A stretch of 64,000 nt of DNA from a virus: IMG/VR virus record IMGVR_UViG_3300024299_000010, positions 1 through 64,000 of that record. The stretch is one strand, 5' to 3'. This document shows positions 42,486-50,636 of the stretch, in pieces. Positions within the stretch are counted from its first letter, which is position 1. Every line of letters begins with the position of its first letter. A program made the position numbers and the translations under genes. The notes under the pieces are model-generated. The model was not told the origin of the DNA, did no database searches, and saw nothing but the letters and a program-made list of their open reading frames with translations.

Positions 42486-43172
42486 TTAACTATTAGTATT
42501 TATACAATGTTCTTGGTTATACATTTCAATAGTGTCTAATAATTGGGGCGCCCAATTATCTCTATGTTCAATAAACACTTGTGCTGGTGCGTTATCTACT
42601 GCAATAATTGTTACTAGTTGTGTAATAGGTATCCCAGTTCTTTCTTCCCACATAATAGCATACGCGGCTTCTTGAATATAATAATTAGATATCCATGCTT
42701 CCTTTTTAGGTTTAGTTGATGTTTTATAATCTATAATAGACATAACACCATCGAATTCACCCACACAATCTACACGACCCGCTAACTTTAAATAGTCAGA
42801 GTATAGAGCAAACTCTTGACCATATATTTTACCCATTCTAGTATCAAGGATATCTTTCACTGCTAAGAAAGATTGTATTACATTAGGCATGAACCCTTTT
42901 CTATAATCAGGATTGTTCTTTACATATTGTTCTATAATAGAATGGACAGCAGTGCCACGAGTAGAAGCACGATAAGATATTTTATTTGCCTCTTCTTCTC
43001 CTACTCGTTTACGCCATGCCTCAATACTATCACGACCTAGTATTGATAATACAGTAGTGACAGAAGGATACAAAGTACCGTCAGGTGTCTTGTATTTTCT
43101 ACCACCACCATTATATACAACATCTAGATCTTGATAACCAAAATCTATATCAAGTTTTTCAAATAATTTCAT
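42486..43172 (-). CDS. RecB/Cas4-like PD-(D/E)xK exonuclease
   Basis: 228 residues. The start KYKTPDGTLYPSVTTVLS and TRGTAVHSIIEQYV, then AGRVDCVGEFDGVMSIIDYK (active-site D and D-x-K) and YYIQEAAYA (the Q-motif) fit the RecB-type nuclease family. Members are exonucleases for DNA recombination or breakdown and are common in marine T4-like phages. It overlaps the gene upstream by 14 nt. Confidence 0.85.
   Translation of the reverse strand: MKLFEKLDIDFGYQDLDVVYNGGGRKYKTPDGTLYPSVTTVLSILGRDSIEAWRKRVGEEEANKISYRASTRGTAVHSIIEQYVKNNPDYRKGFMPNVIQSFLAVKDILDTRMGKIYGQEFALYSDYLKLAGRVDCVGEFDGVMSIIDYKTSTKPKKEAWISNYYIQEAAYAIMWEERTGIPITQLVTIIAVDNAPAQVFIEHRDNWAPQLLDTIEMYNQEHCINTNS
42497..42504 (-). promoter_or_regulatory. 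T4-type late promoter box
   Basis: TATAAATA on the minus strand inside the 3' end of the exonuclease gene, 39 bp upstream of the 191-residue gene. Confidence 0.55.
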
Positions 43173-43308
43173 AATTTAATAAGGCACTTTGGTTATTATA
43201 CTTTTCCTTATTTTTATCAGAAGGATCCCGCATCTTCTTAGGAGTGTTGCGTTTTATTTCATCTTTAAATTTATTTTTAGAATCGTATTTTGCTAGTTTT
43301 TTTGACAT
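43159..43308 (-). CDS. Small basic protein
   Basis: 49 residues, lysine/asparagine-rich (MSKKLAKYDSKNKFKDEIKR, KKMRDPSDKNKEKY). It overlaps the exonuclease start by 14 nt and lies 6 nt after the PhoH stop. It may be a small DNA-binding or accessory protein; no family recognised. Confidence 0.6.
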   Translation of the reverse strand: MSKKLAKYDSKNKFKDEIKRNTPKKMRDPSDKNKEKYNNQSALLNYEII

Positions 43309-43314
43309 AATATT

Positions 43315-43998
43315 TTATTTAATTCCTAGGTGTTCTTTAGTCATAATATATTCACGTACAAGACCTGAACGAACAATGTCTTCCCATGTGAATTCCACAG
43401 TTTCAAAGTATTTCATGTTAGTAATAATAGACATGAACTTTAAAATTCCATCTCGATCTTTATCTTTAGAGAAGTCAGATTGATAATAATCGCCACACAT
43501 TATAAATCTACAGTTCTCCCCTATACGGGTAATAACAGAATCTAGTTCGTGAAAATTTAGGTTCTGCATTTCATCGACAATGATAATAGCATTGGTTAAT
43601 GTAATACCCCGTATGAATGATGTTGATGTGAACTCTATTGCCCCTTGATTTACAAGAGCATCCCAAGCATTAGGTTCTTCTATGAGTTCACTTACAATAC
43701 CTCTATAAGGTGCTGTATAAACCTCTTGCTTTTCTTCTTCTGTTCCTGGTAAGAAACCAATATCTCTAATCGGAACAACGGATCTGATAATAACCAATTT
43801 ATCATATGGTGTATCTTTATCCAGAATTTCTTCTAGTGCCAGATACATTGCAATAAAGGTTTTACCAGTACCAGCAGAACCATTCAAAGAAAGATTCATT
43901 CCACTATTATATGCTCGGAACACTTTCCCTTGATTCTCGGTAAGAGGTTCTAAAGATGTTAGATTTTCTAATCTTATTTTAGTTGATTTACTATTCAT
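43315..43998 (-). CDS. phoH: PhoH-like P-loop ATPase
   Basis: 227 residues. Walker A GSAGTGKT at about 40-47, Walker B IIIVDEMQN at 138-146, plus LTENQGKVFRAY and IRDIGFLPGTEEEK, all typical of PhoH. Its biochemical role in phages is not settled; ATPase with RNA-related function is likely. It is common in marine phages regardless of host. It starts 2 nt after the 80-residue gene. Confidence 0.92.
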   Translation of the reverse strand: MNSKSTKIRLENLTSLEPLTENQGKVFRAYNSGMNLSLNGSAGTGKTFIAMYLALEEILDKDTPYDKLVIIRSVVPIRDIGFLPGTEEEKQEVYTAPYRGIVSELIEEPNAWDALVNQGAIEFTSTSFIRGITLTNAIIIVDEMQNLNFHELDSVITRIGENCRFIMCGDYYQSDFSKDKDRDGILKFMSIITNMKYFETVEFTWEDIVRSGLVREYIMTKEHLGIK

Positions 43999-44000
43999 TA

Positions 44001-44243
44001 TTAGTTTTTTGTATGAATACTGTTGCCTTGTCCAGAACCTGATTTGATTTTCTTTAGAACATCATTCCAACCATCTGAAGTTTTTGATAATACACCCCCT
44101 AGTTCATGAACTATATGAGGTGAAACTGCAATATATGCTACTTGATCTTTATTGTCCTCTAGGTAAATCTCCCTTGCTGATATTTTCATAAACTTTTCTG
44201 TGATTTCTCCAGTGTTTATATTCTTAAACATATAGGTTGGCAT
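44001..44243 (-). CDS. Conserved small phage protein (FmdB-like start)
   Basis: 80 residues. MPTYMFKNINTGEITEKFMK followed by ISAREIYLEDN and SDGWNDVLKKIKSG is a family conserved in T4-like phages; the start resembles FmdB proteins but lacks their zinc-binding cysteines. Function unknown. It is followed by phoH. Confidence 0.7.
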   Translation of the reverse strand: MPTYMFKNINTGEITEKFMKISAREIYLEDNKDQVAYIAVSPHIVHELGGVLSKTSDGWNDVLKKIKSGSGQGNSIHTKN

Positions 44244-44289
44244 TCATATCCTCTATTAGGTTTTAAGACAATCTTACTACTGAAAATAT

Positions 44290-44318
44290 ATTATACTATA
44301 CAATAGCAAGATTGTCAA
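44290..44318 (-). promoter_or_regulatory. Sigma70 promoter for the 80-residue gene and phoH
   Basis: TTGACA (44313-44318), 17 bp, TATAAT (44290-44295), with AATAAGTC upstream. Confidence 0.88.
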
Positions 44319-44325
44319 GACTTAT

Positions 44326-44496
44326 TTACGCTCCTAGAAAGAAATCCTCCAAGTCTTCAATTCTAGAATCAAGGTACTCTCTCTTCTTTTGAAGATCGAA
44401 TGCCTTTTTGTTTTCACCACGTTTTTCTAATCTCCGCATAAAGTATCCTAGTTCCCTAGAATCCCTCTTTAATCTTTCTACTTGAGGTCCATACAT
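44326..44496 (-). CDS. Small charged coiled-coil protein
   Basis: 56 residues, begins MYGPQVERLKRDSREL, then RRLEKRGENKKAFDLQKKRE and DLEDFFLGA. Helical and highly charged. CAGGAAAC stands 6 nt upstream of the ATG. No family recognised. Confidence 0.6.
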   Translation of the reverse strand: MYGPQVERLKRDSRELGYFMRRLEKRGENKKAFDLQKKREYLDSRIEDLEDFFLGA

Positions 44497-44586
44497 ATTC
44501 AGTTTCCTGTATATATTTTTACTGTATTTAAAATGATTTAACTGAGAAAACTTTTACTCCTTGTTGCATGGGTTGGCATAATATAT

Positions 44587-45018
44587 TTACTGCTTAATCA
44601 ATTCTGGAAAGACTTCGTTAACTAAAGACTTTGTAATACCTTTATACACACTAGTCAGTTTCTTATCTTTCATTAGAATAACTAACTCTGCTTCCTTTAC
44701 ATGAACACCTTCAAGGATCTCAATAAACATTCTTTCAACTTTCGGTCTTTGTAAAGCATCACCTTTACCACCCTTAACAAAATAAGAAAATCTATTTGTC
44801 ACATGTTGTAGTGTGGTTCTAGAATATCCAACAGGAGCATCATCTTGATTAAATGGTGGTGATCCTTTAGGTAAAGTAAATACAATACCATCATCAAATG
44901 AACCTCTTAGAATGTCTCTTAATGCTAGTGTATTATTCTCTTTTAAAAATTTTATCTTTGCCTTTTTAGTCTTCAATAAGACTGCTTTCTCTAATACCTC
45001 GTGTATCATTAGTATCAC
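44587..45018 (-). CDS. Conserved T4-like protein downstream of rnh
   Basis: 143 residues from a GTG at 45018, chosen because AGGAG lies 7 nt upstream and the GTG overlaps the rnh stop (GTGA); an ATG 9 nt later is the alternative. HEVLEKAVLLKTKKAKIKFL, ALRDILRGSFDD and FTLPKGSPPF, then ERMFIEILEGVH are conserved in marine T4-like phages. Function unknown (family called DUF6433, from memory). Confidence 0.75.
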   Translation of the reverse strand: MILMIHEVLEKAVLLKTKKAKIKFLKENNTLALRDILRGSFDDGIVFTLPKGSPPFNQDDAPVGYSRTTLQHVTNRFSYFVKGGKGDALQRPKVERMFIEILEGVHVKEAELVILMKDKKLTSVYKGITKSLVNEVFPELIKQ

Positions 45019-45863
45019 GTAAATTCTCCTGCACATTCGATTAATAAACTACAACGGTTCTTTATAAGATAATTTAATACCTTTAACTTACTACTAACTT
45101 TCACATTAGCAACTTCTTCTTGGATATTTGACACAAGATCTTTAGGTATCTGTGTTAGATCAATCATCTTACGGTTTCTACAGAAGTTTCTATATGTTTC
45201 TGTTTCCATAATAGTATGCATATCATCAAGATTGTCAATTGTATACTTTGCAATCTTCTTTTGTGTCATTGGACTTTGACGGATACCTTCAGAAAATGTA
45301 TTATCAGGACTCAATACATTTGGCACACCATCACTTGAATCACCCTTTAATAAGTGTTCTAGTAGATATGCTTTAGGATCTGGGTTCTGTATAAATTTCT
45401 TTGTGATAGGACTATATTGTCTGATATTGTTGAATTGATGTAACTGAATGAAATCTTTATCACCGGATACAATCATCACTTTATCATGTTGTCCGAACTC
45501 TTGGGTATCTAATGCTAATACACCAATAATATCATCTGCCTCACATCTATCAACCTCTACAACCTTATAAGGAAAGTTCTCCTTTAATTCAAGTTTAATT
45601 TTATCAATAATCACAAAGATACTTTTCCAATCAATAGGTGATTCTTTTCTTGCCGAAGCCCGTTTAAATTTATATTCAGGATAAATCTCTTTACGCCATG
45701 AATAAGAATCTATAGCAATTACCATTTGACCATATTCGGTACGGAATCTTTTATTATACATTCTGAGTGAATTCAGAATTGTATGTCGGATATCGTCTTC
45801 CTTTGTTAGTTTTTGAGCAACAACATTGCCAATAGCAATTGCTGAGAAATCTATAATAATCAT
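45015..45863 (-). CDS. rnh: RNase H / 5'-3' exonuclease (T4 Rnh, FEN family)
   Basis: 282 residues (T4 Rnh: 305). The metal-binding acidic residues are in MIIIDFSA, CEADDIIGVLA, VSGDKDFIQL and LKGDSSDGVPN. The enzyme removes RNA primers from lagging-strand fragments. It has its own early promoter and starts an operon with the 143-residue gene. Confidence 0.92.
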   Translation of the reverse strand: MIIIDFSAIAIGNVVAQKLTKEDDIRHTILNSLRMYNKRFRTEYGQMVIAIDSYSWRKEIYPEYKFKRASARKESPIDWKSIFVIIDKIKLELKENFPYKVVEVDRCEADDIIGVLALDTQEFGQHDKVMIVSGDKDFIQLHQFNNIRQYSPITKKFIQNPDPKAYLLEHLLKGDSSDGVPNVLSPDNTFSEGIRQSPMTQKKIAKYTIDNLDDMHTIMETETYRNFCRNRKMIDLTQIPKDLVSNIQEEVANVKVSSKLKVLNYLIKNRCSLLIECAGEFT

Positions 45864-45894
45864 AATATGTTTCCATTTTTATTTTGTAAGACTT

Positions 45895-45923
45895 ATTATA
45901 ACTCACATTCAAGGCAAAGTCAA
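45895..45923 (-). promoter_or_regulatory. Sigma70 promoter for rnh
   Basis: TTGACT (45918-45923), 17 bp, TATAAT (45895-45900) on the minus strand, lying partly in the end of the GIY-YIG gene. Confidence 0.75.
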
Positions 45924-46373
45924 CTCTTTTACATGATTTCTATGGATCTTCGCTTGTACTATTCCATTATACCATAGATCAGGATGTAATAATACTTCAC
46001 GGAAAATCTGTTCCCTTAATTCTACATACGACAATGCACCCTTAGATTTGCAATAAAACAATATCTCTCTTGTAAAGTTTTCTGCTCCTAGTGAAACCAC
46101 ATCAGACGACAACTCTACACTGGAACCATAATAAGTTTTCCAATCAGATTCTACTTGACTCTTAATCTTCTTACGTTTCTTTGTTCCATCCTTTAAGGTC
46201 ACCATCTTGTACTTAGTCTTAGCAAACTTTGCAAGTTTCTTACCAATATATTTTCTATTATTGGTAAGATTCGTCACCATATAAACGAACCCGACACAAT
46301 CATCGGGTAATGTTTCTACTAAAGTATTCTGGTGATACCAATCATTATTCAAAATCTTCATCATCAGATTCAT
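45909..46373 (-). CDS. GIY-YIG-like nuclease
   Basis: 154 residues. The pattern GFVYMVTNLTNNRKYIGKK gives the GIY-YIG core; DWKTYYGSSVELSSDV, LGAENFTREILFYC and ELREQIFREVLLHPDLWYN follow. This differs from the two HEGs with NUMOD3 repeats: it has none, and it is read with its neighbours, so it may be a resident nuclease rather than a mobile gene. Its first 29 nt overlap the zinc-ribbon gene; a start slightly downstream is possible. Confidence 0.7.
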   Translation of the reverse strand: MNLMMKILNNDWYHQNTLVETLPDDCVGFVYMVTNLTNNRKYIGKKLAKFAKTKYKMVTLKDGTKKRKKIKSQVESDWKTYYGSSVELSSDVVSLGAENFTREILFYCKSKGALSYVELREQIFREVLLHPDLWYNGIVQAKIHRNHVKELTLP

Positions 46374-46542
46374 TCAAAGGAATTTCATAACCTTCTTCAA
46401 AATCTAAATCATCAATATTTTCAGTACCACAATAAGGACAGTATCTAGTTTGAACATTTTCTAGTACTGCCATAGTAGATCTTATTTTATATTCCATTTC
46501 ACATGCATTACATGTGTGTTCTATTTTATCCATATCACTCAT
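46345..46542 (-). CDS. Zinc-ribbon protein
   Basis: 65 residues with two CxxC pairs (CNACEMEY and YCPYCGTE) forming a zinc ribbon, then an acidic tail (DDLDFEEGYE, NESDDEDFE). Possibly a transcription or nucleic-acid interaction factor. It overlaps the GIY-YIG gene at its 3' end. Confidence 0.65.
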   Translation of the reverse strand: MSDMDKIEHTCNACEMEYKIRSTMAVLENVQTRYCPYCGTENIDDLDFEEGYEIPLNESDDEDFE

Positions 46543-46576
46543 TTCCTTTTTTACCTTTATTCGTTAGGTATATTAA

Positions 46577-46612
46577 TGGTCGCCTATTGTGGACCGGGCG
46601 ATAGCGGTCACC
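46577..46612 (-). ncRNA. GC-rich hairpin between nrdA and the zinc-ribbon gene
   Basis: TGGTCGCCTATTG pairs with CGATAGCGGTCACC around a 9-nt loop (TGGACCGGG), with one bulged C. The surrounding DNA is very AT-rich. It lacks a following T-run on the minus strand, so a simple terminator is unlikely; an RNA processing or stability element is possible. Confidence 0.4.
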
Positions 46613-46639
46613 TCTTTCTACTCAATAGTAGGTGAGATA

Positions 46640-48346
46640 TTATCCATGACACGAAATGCATTCATCTTTGTTAGTGGTTACACCACTTTCAGATCTAATA
46701 TAATATAAACTTTTTATATAAGGATCTAGAAACGCAGCCTTATGTACCGATGATATATATGCCTCCGATTCATCAGCAGAAAAGAACAGATTAATACTTT
46801 GTGCTTGATCTATAAATCGTTGTCTTCCAGATGCCAATGTGATTATTTGGAATTGAGAGATTTCAAAGGCAGTCTTAAAAACTTCTTTCTCTTCTTCCGA
46901 TAACCAATCAACATGCTGAACAGATCCACTATTCTTAATAATATCTTGGACAGTTTTAACAGAATATACATCACGGTCTTTCATCAACTTTAATAATGTC
47001 GAATTTACTCTATCAACCTTTCCAGCAGATGTGTTTTGAACATAAGCATTCTTGTATATAGGTTCAATACCTTGACTAACAGATCCACAAATAAGAGCAG
47101 AAGATAAGTTAGGAGCAATAGCAATACGATGAGTATTTCTAACACCATAACCAACACACCATTCTGGTTCACCAAATGATTCGGCCATCCACTTAGATGC
47201 CCTTAAAGATTCAGAATCAAGGTGTTTAAAGATTTCTGTATTTTTATAATATGCATCCATACTTTCGAATGAAATCATATTTTCTTGTAGATAAGTATGA
47301 AACCCTAATAAACCCAACCCTAATGCTCTACTCTTTTCAGCAAACTTAACAACCTTTTCCATACCCTGTGTTCTTTTACCGATTTCAATTAGATCTTGGT
47401 TAACACAATCAAGGAACACGGTAGCATTAAATACTGCATCTGTATCTTTCCATTCATCATACAAAGCACCATTCATTGAAGACAACACACAAGAAAATGT
47501 ATGATCATTATCAGAATACAAAGTAATTTCTGTACACAAATTTGATGCTTTTACTTCAAAACCTTTATCCTTATACATCCGAGGATTTTGTTTATTGACC
47601 TTATCAACAAAAAAGAAATATCCTTTGCCCGTGATCATTTTAAGTTTCATGGCTTTCTGATATCGTTCAATAGCATCAGGATCACCCGCTTCTAATCGTT
47701 CAATAAAATCATTTGAAACTATCCAACCAACATTAGCATCATCAGGGTATTTAGAAATATGATTAATCAATTCATGATAATCTGCATGATCAATCTCAAC
47801 GTATCCCGCCCAAGCACCGCGTCTTTGAGAACCCTGTGAGATATCTCTTGACATTTGAATAAAATCCTTAAGTACTGGTAATACCCCAGACGCACCACCT
47901 TTGATGCCATTGATATTTGATCCTCTTGCTCTAATCCCACCCAAGTACCCCGAAGTACCAAATCCATTCTTTGATAGTATTGCTGCTTCTTGTTGAGCAC
48001 CATAGAAATCATATACAGAATCTCCTACTACCCCACCAGAACAACTTACAGGACAACCAATACCAGTACCCATATTAGATAGAACGGGTGTAGATGCTGC
48101 TAGATGACCGCTCCATAGTAGGTTAAAGAAAGTATCTTCCCAATATGGTTTATCATTAGTATAAGTTGCTGCGTGTTTTGCTACTCTAGTATAAACTGAT
48201 TGTAGATCTGTATACTCTGGTGTTAGATATTTTTCTTTAAGCATTTGCCAAGCAGCAGTTGTACACCAAAGTGGCAATTTACCTTCTGCTTGTAATTGTT
48301 TACGTTCTTCACCAAGTTCTTCATAAATGCTACACTCTTTCACCAT
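46640..48346 (-). CDS. nrdA: Class I ribonucleotide reductase large subunit, short form without ATP cone
   Basis: 568 residues from the ATG at 48346 (AAGGAAAA upstream), against about 754 in T4. The catalytic set is visible: CPVSCSG (first redox Cys), SNLCTEI (radical Cys and Glu), FSCVLSSMN (second redox Cys), the Tyr pair in IKSLYYIRS and the C-terminal CISCHG. The N-terminus begins directly at the helical region, so the ATP-cone activity site is missing. It makes dNDPs with NrdB, encoded just upstream, overlapping by 7 nt. Confidence 0.9.
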   Translation of the reverse strand: MVKECSIYEELGEERKQLQAEGKLPLWCTTAAWQMLKEKYLTPEYTDLQSVYTRVAKHAATYTNDKPYWEDTFFNLLWSGHLAASTPVLSNMGTGIGCPVSCSGGVVGDSVYDFYGAQQEAAILSKNGFGTSGYLGGIRARGSNINGIKGGASGVLPVLKDFIQMSRDISQGSQRRGAWAGYVEIDHADYHELINHISKYPDDANVGWIVSNDFIERLEAGDPDAIERYQKAMKLKMITGKGYFFFVDKVNKQNPRMYKDKGFEVKASNLCTEITLYSDNDHTFSCVLSSMNGALYDEWKDTDAVFNATVFLDCVNQDLIEIGKRTQGMEKVVKFAEKSRALGLGLLGFHTYLQENMISFESMDAYYKNTEIFKHLDSESLRASKWMAESFGEPEWCVGYGVRNTHRIAIAPNLSSALICGSVSQGIEPIYKNAYVQNTSAGKVDRVNSTLLKLMKDRDVYSVKTVQDIIKNSGSVQHVDWLSEEEKEVFKTAFEISQFQIITLASGRQRFIDQAQSINLFFSADESEAYISSVHKAAFLDPYIKSLYYIRSESGVTTNKDECISCHG

Positions 48347-49332
48347 GCAAATTTTCCTTCTGTCCATGCTCTATTATAATCAGACCCCTGAGAACTAAAA
48401 AAATCATGTAGAGTACTACTCTCAAGATCTTTATAGAACCATGATGCTATAGGGTTATATGTAGGGTTAAAGATATGTTTATATCCCAAGTTAGATAAAC
48501 AAATGTCCAATCTCGATTCAACGAAATGAATCAACTGTTTATCACTAATACCTTTAATACTACCCTTTTCAAAAATCTTACCAATAATCACTGCTTCATG
48601 TTCTAGGATAATTCTTGTAGTATCTTCTAATTCTTGTCTAAGTTTTACTTGTTCTGCTTCAGTAATTACACCATCTTGAATTGCTTCATCTAACAATGTT
48701 CTGAATAACCATGCACCCGCTTCTGAGTGCAATGTTTCGTCAATAGCAGAAAAGTTAATACCGGCATTTACATTTACCAGTTTATTTTTACCGTTGTTAT
48801 TAAAGTGTTTCAAGAAAGCAAATGATGAATATAATATAGCACCTTCAATCATAGAGAAGATACCAACAGACTTCAGAATATTATAAACCGTATCACGTTT
48901 AGAAACTCTCTTAGAGATCCATTTCATACGATTATTTAATACTTCATCATCCATATAAGCAGTATAGAATTCATCATTATCTAATCCAAGGACTTCATTA
49001 ATTCTATTGTAGAATGGTGCATGTACCCCAATTTCCATAAAGGCAAATGTTGTTGCCATTCTTTGGATGTCTGGTCTAGGAAATACTTTACTAACATAAT
49101 TTTGCCAATAGTCATTACCAACCGATAACTCATAGATTGTAAATAATTTTAGTGTAGAAATAACACCATGATATTCTGCTTCGGTAAAGTTGGTTTTAAG
49201 ATCGTGTAAATCTTTTTCAACTTCAATTTCATCGGGCAACCAGAAGATTTCTGATTGTTGTTTGGCAAACTCTATTGCTGTTTTGTAATCTATCGTGTAA
49301 ATAGATTTCGGTTCTAATAATCTAATTCCCAT
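48340..49332 (-). CDS. nrdB: Class I ribonucleotide reductase small subunit
   Basis: 330 residues. It has the ferritin-like helices with metal ligands in IYELSVGNDYW, IEGAILYSSFAFL and DETLHSEAGAW (E-x2-H). The first motif reads FMEIGVHAPFYNRI: His and Tyr keep the H-x3-Y spacing of the radical tyrosine, but Glu stands four residues before His instead of three as in E. coli. The C-terminal EGKFAW is the tail that binds NrdA. It is followed by nrdA. Confidence 0.9.
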   Translation of the reverse strand: MGIRLLEPKSIYTIDYKTAIEFAKQQSEIFWLPDEIEVEKDLHDLKTNFTEAEYHGVISTLKLFTIYELSVGNDYWQNYVSKVFPRPDIQRMATTFAFMEIGVHAPFYNRINEVLGLDNDEFYTAYMDDEVLNNRMKWISKRVSKRDTVYNILKSVGIFSMIEGAILYSSFAFLKHFNNNGKNKLVNVNAGINFSAIDETLHSEAGAWLFRTLLDEAIQDGVITEAEQVKLRQELEDTTRIILEHEAVIIGKIFEKGSIKGISDKQLIHFVESRLDICLSNLGYKHIFNPTYNPIASWFYKDLESSTLHDFFSSQGSDYNRAWTEGKFAW

Positions 49333-49369
49333 TTCATTCCTTTATCAAGTTTCTTAAAGTCAATAACAT

Positions 49370-49398
49370 ATTGTATACTATATAGTAGGATTTGTCTA
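49370..49398 (-). promoter_or_regulatory. Sigma70-like promoter for nrdB-nrdA
   Basis: TAGACA (49393-49398), 17 bp, TACAAT (49370-49375) on the minus strand, 38 bp upstream of nrdB. Both boxes deviate from consensus by one base. Confidence 0.55.
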
Positions 49399-49407
49399 CT
49401 AATATTT

Positions 49408-49794
49408 TTATTTTAGTGACTTTTCATAATAAAGAATAATTGCTTTTTGTTGATCTATATATCTTTTCATGTCTTGCACATTTAGGGATATATTCTCATA
49501 TCCTCTTACTGATATTGCAATGAACACAACTTGACCATTCATCTTTCTGGATTTTTCTAGGAATGCTTCTAAGTTTTTATCTGACACCACTGACCATTCC
49601 ACTTTAGAAAGTTTAATGGGTTTGGGATGTTTTTGTGGAGTGATCACTGGTTTTATGAATTCAGTGACTGTCACAATTTTAGGTTGAAACAGTGAGCAAC
49701 TACTAAGGGACAGTAGTAGTATCGGCAGTAATATTCTTAAATAGTTCAATGGTTTCTTGGGTCGAATCGTAATAATATTAATATTTACCCCCAA
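49408..49794 (-). CDS. Outer-membrane spanin lipoprotein (o-spanin)
   Basis: The frame opens with a TTG at 49794, but the likely start is a TTG near 49749 giving MNYLRILLPILLLSLSSC, a lipoprotein signal with the lipobox LSSC. The mature protein (SLFQPKIVTVTEFIKP onward, about 95 residues) is proline- and lysine-rich near its start. An o-spanin joins with the i-spanin to fuse inner and outer membranes after wall breakdown. Its 5' part overlaps a decayed i-spanin copy; the intact i-spanin lies 0.9 kb away, beyond a homing gene. Confidence 0.65.
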   Translation of the reverse strand: MGVNINIITIRPKKPLNYLRILLPILLLSLSSCSLFQPKIVTVTEFIKPVITPQKHPKPIKLSKVEWSVVSDKNLEAFLEKSRKMNGQVVFIAISVRGYENISLNVQDMKRYIDQQKAIILYYEKSLK

Positions 49795-49838
49795 CCATCA
49801 ATACTAGTAACAGCAATTGCACCATATATTTTTATCAT
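49785..49838 (-). pseudogene. Decayed i-spanin copy
   Basis: ATG at 49838 opens MIKIYGAIAV..., matching the start of the intact i-spanin (MIRLYGAIAL) before a stop after 17 codons. Continuing alignment shows the next bases match the i-spanin 5' region, then jump from the TTGAACTATT near its codon 35 to its 3' end (ATACTACTACT). An internal deletion is the simplest explanation. Confidence 0.7.
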
Positions 49839-49863
49839 ACTATAACCCCTAAATTTAAATTTG

Positions 49864-49871
49864 TATAAATA
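49864..49871 (+). promoter_or_regulatory. Late promoter box for homing endonuclease copy 2
   Basis: TATAAATA on the plus strand, 111 bp upstream of the HEG start at 49983. The surrounding sequence duplicates that of copy 1 at 35664. Confidence 0.65.
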
Positions 49872-49885
49872 ACACTAGAAATACT

Positions 49886-49914
49886 ATTCTATAACATTAC
49901 TCACTTTTTGTCAA
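49886..49914 (-). promoter_or_regulatory. Sigma70 promoter in HEG upstream segment, toward the o-spanin
   Basis: TTGACA (49909-49914), 17 bp, TAGAAT (49886-49891) on the minus strand, in the segment shared with 35688-35716. It would transcribe the decayed i-spanin and o-spanin. Confidence 0.6.
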
Positions 49915-49982
49915 GCAATAAAGGTGTTACTCGCGGAACGACAATTCCCAGTAACTCTAATCATTCTACAATGGAAACCATT

Positions 49983-50636
49983 ATGACCAGCACAACTATA
50001 TATACACAAATTATCCCAACATTTCTTTATATCAAGCAACACTCCAAGACAGGTTTAAAATACTTCGGTAAAACCACTAAGAAAGATCCCTATAAGTATC
50101 AGGGTTCTGGTACTCGTTGGACAAATCACATCAAAAAGCATGGTAAAGAATTCATAGAGACCCTTTGGTTATCAGAACCATATTACGACACCAGTATAAC
50201 AGAAGTCGCACTACAGTTCTCCAATGAAAATGATATAGTAGAATCTAAAGATTGGGCAAATCTCATTCTTGAAAACGGTCTTGATGGTGGTGCTGCTGGA
50301 GGGAAACTATCAGTTGAACATAAAGCCAGGATTTCTGCCTCTAAACAAAATATATCTGATGAAACTAAAGCAAAGATGTCTGCTGCTCATAAAGGCAGGA
50401 AACATTCAGAAGAAACTAAAGAAAAGATGAGTGCCTCTAAAAAGAATATGTCACCCGAAACTAAAGCCAGGATTTCTGCTGCTCAAAAAGACAAGAAAAT
50501 ATCAGAAGAAACTAAAGCAAAGATTTCTGCTGCTCTAAAAGGCTTTGTTCAAGAAATAGTCCAGTGTCCTCACTGTCCTAAAAGTGGGGGCAATATTATG
50601 AAAAGATACCATTTCGATAACTGCAAATTTAAGTGA
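49983..50636 (+). CDS. GIY-YIG homing endonuclease (Seg-like), copy 2, in the spanin locus
   Basis: 217 residues from the ATG at 49983, which aligns with the start of copy 1 (both begin MTSTTIYT); a longer in-frame start exists at 49908. GIY-YIG pattern FLYIKQH ... KYFGKTT, then five NUMOD3-type repeats (SVEHKARISAS, ISDETKAKMSAA, HSEETKEKMSAS and two more), and a C-terminal CPHC ... HFDNC finger. It is read opposite to the flanking genes and splits the spanin pair. Two more repeats than copy 1 suggest expansion by internal duplication. Confidence 0.85.
   Translation: MTSTTIYTQIIPTFLYIKQHSKTGLKYFGKTTKKDPYKYQGSGTRWTNHIKKHGKEFIETLWLSEPYYDTSITEVALQFSNENDIVESKDWANLILENGLDGGAAGGKLSVEHKARISASKQNISDETKAKMSAAHKGRKHSEETKEKMSASKKNMSPETKARISAAQKDKKISEETKAKISAALKGFVQEIVQCPHCPKSGGNIMKRYHFDNCKFK

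Noticed and set aside
44523-44586. Small ORFs between the 56-residue gene and the gene at 44587
   Set aside because: At most 13 codons and no family or ribosome site; treated as spacer.
49748-49770. Possible tRNA T-arm (GGGTCGAATCG)
   Set aside because: No acceptor or anticodon stem can be formed around it, and the bases belong to the duplicated spanin segment.
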